Source: Cristatella mucedo (taxonomy: Eukaryota; Bryozoa; Phylactolaemata; Cristatellidae). From it: DNA of 10,793 nucleotides. Position numbers and translations under genes: made by a program. Under the pieces are notes generated by a model. The model ran no database searches. It saw nothing but the letters and a program-made list of their open reading frames with translations, and was not told where the DNA came from. The DNA lies in the NCBI GenBank assembly GCA_009760855.2, contig WPIO01000279.1, positions 126,001-136,793 of the forward strand, written 5' to 3'. Each line of letters begins with the position of its first letter. Position 1 is the stretch's first letter. Below are positions 7,620 to 10,793 of the stretch, piece by piece.

Positions 7620-8268
7620 CTAACTTTAACGTTAATCACGGTGCAGTTTCTTGCCTCTAGGGGCCCCTACTAGCTCGATGACTCCAGTACAGAACATTTA
7701 CTCACATGGAAAACAAGCATCGAATTGAGCTGCATGCTAGCTAGTTACTGAAAGTCCCGCTATATAATTGCTCCTTCATATAAAGGTTAGCGGATGCTCC
7801 ATTTTGAAACTAAAGTGAGGTTAGGATCAGTAATAAAAACAACTCAGTTCTTCATTTCCTCTGGTTTTAGTTTGTTTTACTCGGGCATGTTTAATTTAAT
7901 TAGTCCAGATCTGTAATTCACGTGTAAGACAATTTCTCAAAAATCTATCAGGCTCAGCGAAGCATTTCGCCTTATCTTGCATGCGAGAGCGTCTGTTGAA
8001 TAGCTTATGCTAAATGCTATTACATTAGCTATTCAAACAGAAGTTTAGGTTGTCAAACCGTAAAAAAGGCATTGGTCCGTTGTGAAGTTGCGATTTTAAT
8101 TCCTAAGCAGATTGCTATTCATTTTACGTGCCACTGACAAGCTTCTCGACACAAATTTTATTGAGGAAAAGTCACCACAATCTAAAACTTAATAAATCGT
8201 GATTACTATACACAAGTAGATGTTTTCATAAATTGTGAGCACTACAAGCAGTCTGACCGTAAGAGAGA
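7620..8268 (-). pseudogene. LINE RT C-terminal half and ORF2 end, heavily decayed
   Basis: Downstream of the YADD position the minus strand gives the following pieces. SSIKFVSRSLS (about 8167) fits LSSIKSWMS-NFL. PDRFLRNCLTRELQIWTN (about 7946-7893) fits SD-EKLIHAF-TSRLDYCN almost without gaps. TRGNEELS and PHFSFKM (7865-7799) fit T-RREHI-PVL ... F-I-FKI. LTF at 7790 followed by NYIAGL fits LTYKALHGLAPSYIAELL. HRAS-RGP (about 7680) with a stop-broken continuation fits DRAFS-AAP-LWNSLP. The last pair is the same region that is well preserved in the plus-strand copy at 1408-1608. Each match is short, and the order and spacing carry the argument. Confidence 0.5.
7992..8041. repeat. Imperfect inverted repeat (14/15-nt arms)
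   Basis: The left arm TCTGTTGAATAGCT (7992-8005) and right arm AGCTATTCAAACAGA (8027-8041) are reverse complements except for one extra base. They enclose a 21-nt AT-rich loop. The repeat lies inside the decayed C-terminal half of the minus-strand LINE, where the coding match is poorest. It may be a small secondary insertion or a template-switch mutation. No flanking duplication is evident. Confidence 0.8.
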
Positions 8269-9028
8269 ATCGTTTATTTTGTCGTGAAACTCATCTTTTC
8301 TGTTTTACGGGGTTCGTAACAGGAAGACCATATGTAGGGCTAGTGGAGCCCAAGATTCTGCACAAAATATTTTGTAATTGAGCAAAACAACGCATTCAAT
8401 AAATTCATCCAGCACAACTCGCAGAGTGGTTGCCCTCAGAGAGCGAACAGACTTAGTGGTGTATACTAGCGTATCAACTGTACAATCTTCCCCTGCAATC
8501 TTCTTGTCCTCCATAGTTGCAATCGCACTAATTTAATTTCAATGCTGTGGCCGCGTTTAACTTCTTCGGAAAAGTATGACATATACCAAACCAGTGCCTT
8601 GTGTGCCAGACCAATCGTTGCTTTCAATCGTTCAAGCAGTATTTCATGATAATTGGTAACGAAGGCAGGTGATAAATCTCGCAAAACTAGGGGAGTGAAA
8701 TACCTGTCACCTTAGCTTTGAGTTTGTTACTGTTAAAGCTAAGGAGAGCAGTTCCTGTGGAGCAGAGCCACTTGAGCCACTATTGCAACGTTTCTGGCAT
8801 TCTTCTTTTCAATGTCTTCTGTCAGCCGCTTAACAAAAACTTTTTCAAAAATTTTTGACATCGCGGAAAAAAGAAAAAATTGGAAAAGTTTGCAAGGACA
8901 TCTTTATCTAGTATAGTCTCTTCACGTACAAGATCTGGAAATTTCAAATTTGAAGAATTTGAGTACGACCCATTTTTCCTAATCTTGGTTATGGCAGTCG
9001 CTAAATGGTTAGGTAGTACAATACACAT
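8269..9028 (-). pseudogene. LINE reverse transcriptase fingers/palm, broken, catalytic YADD lost
   Basis: NHLATAITKI (about 9010) and LKFPDLVREE (about 8956), then FSNFFFF, fit the L--L-TKI-NLSL ... LLKKP-LD-E-LKNYRPVSNL-FLSK pattern. In the next frame, MSKIFEKVFVKRLTEDIEK starts at 8861, the RT entry motif LSKI-EKVV-KRL--HL. STGTALL (8761) fits HSTETALL. After another shift, LVLRDLSPAF and HEILLERLKA (about 8687-8625) fit LVLLDLSAAFDTVDH-ILLERL, followed by ALVWYMSYFSE (about 8591-8559), fitting AL-WF-SYL--R. Nucleotides 8364-8341 resemble the PQGSVLGPLL codons. FHDKINDSLL (8289-8260) occupies the place of FH-YADDTQL, so the catalytic Asp pair is reduced to Asn-Asp with the Tyr lost. Confidence 0.82.
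8710..8744. repeat. Perfect 10-bp inverted repeat within the LINE RT remnant
   Basis: CCTTAGCTTT (8710-8719) and AAAGCTAAGG (8735-8744) are perfect reverse complements around a 15-nt loop. It falls between the STGTALL and LVLRDLSPAF segments, next to a frameshift. Local hairpin-templated mutation could explain both, but chance occurrence is also reasonable. Confidence 0.8.
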
Positions 9029-9640
9029 ATATGATGGTATATTCCAGTGGGAATTGAGCTTATTTCACGAGAACTTATTCAGGTAGCAACATCGCACGAT
9101 GACAACAAGGAAAACCTTCCAAGGTATGAAAGTGGCTGTGACTCCAGCATTACTTCACTCGGGTTGGGCTAAACGGAAGAAGGAATGACTAAAATTCTTT
9201 CTCAAAAGAAGGCTGACCACATTTTTGGCAGAGCCGTCACTATCAGGGGAGTCAGACCGATCCCCATTCACCAGTAATTTGTTTCATTTATGGTAAATCT
9301 GTTTTGGGTATGACAGACAGGAATAAGTGTTGAAGTGGCAAACGAAGCACTGGCTTTTTGAATTTTCTGGGTGTAAACTCGAATGAAGTCTTTTAAATAC
9401 ACTAGACCTCCAGCGAACCCAGATGTCTTAAACCACTTCTAAAGAACGTGAAGAAGGGGAGAGATACTGTCATCCTAGGGGCAAGCTCCCTAATCTTTCC
9501 AATCCAGTTTTCAAAGAAGGTCGGGAAGCTTTTAGCTATATAATCTAAATGATTATCAGGTTAAGAGTTGCAGTTCAAGAAACTGACAGAATAGATTTTA
9601 GTGGTTAGACACTGCTGCTGAAGATTCAGACAAATTTCTT
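9001..9640 (-). pseudogene. LINE ORF2 linker between endonuclease and reverse transcriptase
   Basis: One frame runs from about 9689 to 9439 with KIYSVSFL (about 9599), then IGKIRELAPRMTVSLPFFTFF, which fits the KI-SID--F ... LL-KHAP-KT--V--RP-APWFT pattern. The next frame runs from 9438 to 9001 without a frameshift. It contains KWFKTSG (fits RRW-KTGL), IRVYTQKIQKASASFATSTL (fits the Y---KA---Y-SLI segment), QNRFTIN (fits NPN-LF-TIN), WSAFF and ERILVIPSSV (fits F--FF--KI--IRSS). It continues with LSYLGRFSLLSSCDVA and ISSIPTGIYHHI, fitting F--VS--DV--II-S-K-S--LDPIPT-L-K. Stops at 9268-9270, 9202-9204, 9169-9171 and 9079-9081 interrupt it. This is among the clearest parts of the element. Confidence 0.75.
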
Positions 9641-10260
9641 GTCTAGAATTACTAGGTTTTAGATACACTGCGGGACTAACCCTTGACTAATGCTGTTCAT
9701 GTACTACTTTGGTTGACCTTAAAGCTTTACGTAAAGCAAAGCCTGATTATGAAGCATTAATTGAAGCTAGGTAGGTAATACATATTCATTTGAAGCACAC
9801 TTAAATGAATCAAGAAATATAATAAATGTGCATTCAGATGGTCAATATAAAGTCAATTGGTGTATTTCGGATCACACTGAAATGCTTTCCGGAAAATCAA
9901 AAGCTTGTGACTTTAAAGACACGAGTTTTGAGTCTTTTGCCCTTCACTTAGGCTGCAACTTGATATGGATAAATGGGTTTCTATGAATTATTTGTGCTTG
10001 AACCGTTTTTTAAGGCACCATTTAGGTAGCATTCTCTTGTAGCTCAAACACACTGAATGACCAGTCATAGGTCGGTGAAATGCAGATAAATATGCTACAC
10101 CTGCAGTGAGATGTTATTCCTTTTTGGATGAATACGTAATTAGGCAAGTGCTGCTTCAAATATTACTCATCTTCATCAGTTGTACATTAACTGCATCGGA
10201 AGTCCGCAGAAGGAAATGCAAGACCATACTGCTAAAAGAAGATTCATTTCGCTGATTATG
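9640..10260 (-). pseudogene. LINE apurinic-like endonuclease domain, heavily decayed
   Basis: The pieces in order on the minus strand are as follows. EYLKQHLPNYVFIQKGITSH (about 10168-10106, with a stop after the first E) fits the L--ATPPGY-F---R-SGRGGG region. GVAYLSAFH (about 10101) fits GGGVA---R. FIHIKLQPK (about 9973-9947) fits the VYRPPK motif. DFPESISV (about 9898-9875) stands where GDFN-H-D is expected. LYFLIHLSVLQMN (about 9822-9784), with cFIIRLCFT after it, fits FL-LL-S--L-QHV ... LDLV. SNSRQEICLNL (about 9653-9621) stands where SDH-----F-L is expected. The catalytic Asn/Asp/His positions are mostly altered, and the PPK-to-GDFN spacing is short, so activity is not possible. Single pieces are weak; the ordered series is the evidence. 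Confidence 0.55.
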
Positions 10261-10280
10261 AGTAAAAACTAATTTACAGT

Positions 10281-10793
10281 CAGCTCATGAAGAAAAATCC
10301 AACTGAAATTGGTATATTTTATTGTTGATTGACTGGTTCTCATCGAAATTGATTTGCTTGGTACAGATGTGTAATAAAGTAATAATCGATTTAAAATCAT
10401 TGAATTGCCTCTTTCCACCACCATCCTTTGACTCTGTCAAATCTTTTACTTTGCTTTTTTTCAAATGGTGCTGCAAAGTATATAAGCAGCAACAGTTATT
10501 TCGTGGTACCGCCTACAACTAGCAGTCAATGTGCAAACAGATATATGAACTAAAGGGTGAATCCTAAAGAACCAAAACTACTGTAATAAAAAGTGCATTT
10601 TTGGCTGATTTTGAAATTTCGTCATATCTCGAAACATTTTGACCTGTGTTAATAGTGCCACACAGGATCTATGAATATATTATTTAAAGGCAAAGTTATC
10701 AGTGGTTTAGCAGTACCTATGACTTTTAAACGTATGTGAACATGGTTTTCCATCAACTAATAAGTTGCTTTGTATGTCCAATCTCCTGAATGC
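10281..10793. other. Sequence upstream of the LINE, no recognised gene
   Basis: A minus-strand frame at 10476-10285 (63 codons) contains LLHICTKQINFDENQSI. This vaguely recalls the LH-NIRSL--NFDEL start of some LINE endonucleases, but it belongs to a different style from the element downstream, and I do not trust it. No ORF1, promoter or other repeat is recognisable to the window end. Confidence 0.4.

Larger units (their letters stand above)
7560..10280 (-). mobile_element. Near-full-length but dead L2/CR1-like LINE (ORF2 remnant)
   Basis: Short minus-strand reading-frame segments follow the ORF2 order of L2/CR1-type non-LTR retrotransposons across about 2.7 kb. In order these are: endonuclease pieces (about 10260-9640), linker (about 9640-9001), RT palm and fingers (about 9000-8269), and RT C-terminal half, thumb and tail (about 8268-7620). 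An ORF2 of roughly 900 codons would occupy about this length. I see at least six frame changes and more than a dozen stops. The central 9440-8540 part is convincing by eye; the two ends are weaker. Boundaries, target-site duplications and any ORF1 were not resolved. It lies opposite to the LINE 3' end at 1396 and retains much more of ORF2, so it is a separate, apparently older insertion. Confidence 0.8.

Noticed and set aside
9724-9737. Perfect 14-bp palindrome GCTTTACGTAAAGC
   Set aside because: Lies inside the LINE endonuclease remnant and is short; no evidence of a binding site.
9859-9986. Plus-strand pieces GVFRITLKCFPEN and TSFESFALHL resembling a LINE endonuclease (GGGVA---LK ... SFE-L)
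   Set aside because: The same DNA fits the minus-strand endonuclease in register with a much longer colinear chain, so the plus-strand likeness is most likely chance.
1-10793. Scattered AATAAA strings as polyadenylation signals
   Set aside because: Expected often in AT-rich DNA and none is tied to a recognisable gene end.

Overview
The window looks like intergenic or intronic DNA from an animal genome. It is AT-rich and has no long open frame: the longest is about 140 codons, and it is an artefact of a CA microsatellite. There are no bacterial-style gene arrays. What can be recognised is decayed retroelement sequence and simple repeats. The non-LTR elements resemble the L2/CR1 type common in fishes, lancelets, molluscs and cnidarians. 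The species cannot be fixed from the sequence.

Left third (1-3800): no gene is recognisable in the first 1.2 kb. A TA/TTTA microsatellite (about 1359-1392) directly abuts a plus-strand 3' end of an L2/CR1-like ORF2 (about 1396-1610, open to 1761). A probable 3'UTR/tail block follows (1773-1839). A second copy of that block lies exactly 1,340 bp downstream (3113-3179), ungapped and about 81% identical. Between the two copies are short open stretches on both strands that I cannot assign, one of them (2431-2682, +) faintly retroelement-like.

Middle (3800-7560): a large compound (CA)n microsatellite (about 3819-4076, with a pure 52-nt core), then anonymous sequence. A two-copy 75-bp tandem repeat follows (5409-5558); on the minus strand it reads as an acidic 25-residue protein repeat broken by stops. 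Two weak candidates for tRNA-derived SINE heads lie at 5655-5740 and 5945-6015 (minus). The stretch 6016-7560 is anonymous.

Right third (7560-10280): the main discovery is on the minus strand. A chain of short reading-frame segments, in the correct order and at roughly the right spacing, matches an L2/CR1-type ORF2 almost end to end: endonuclease, linker, reverse transcriptase, and the C-terminal tail. It carries many stops and frameshifts, and the catalytic YADD is replaced, so it is a dead element. It is invisible to simple ORF finding because no single frame is long. The alignment was made by eye against the remembered family pattern and needs a frameshift-tolerant search.

No functional gene, RNA gene, CRISPR array or novel defence or metabolic system can be supported here. 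What remains of interest is the archaeology of the repeats.
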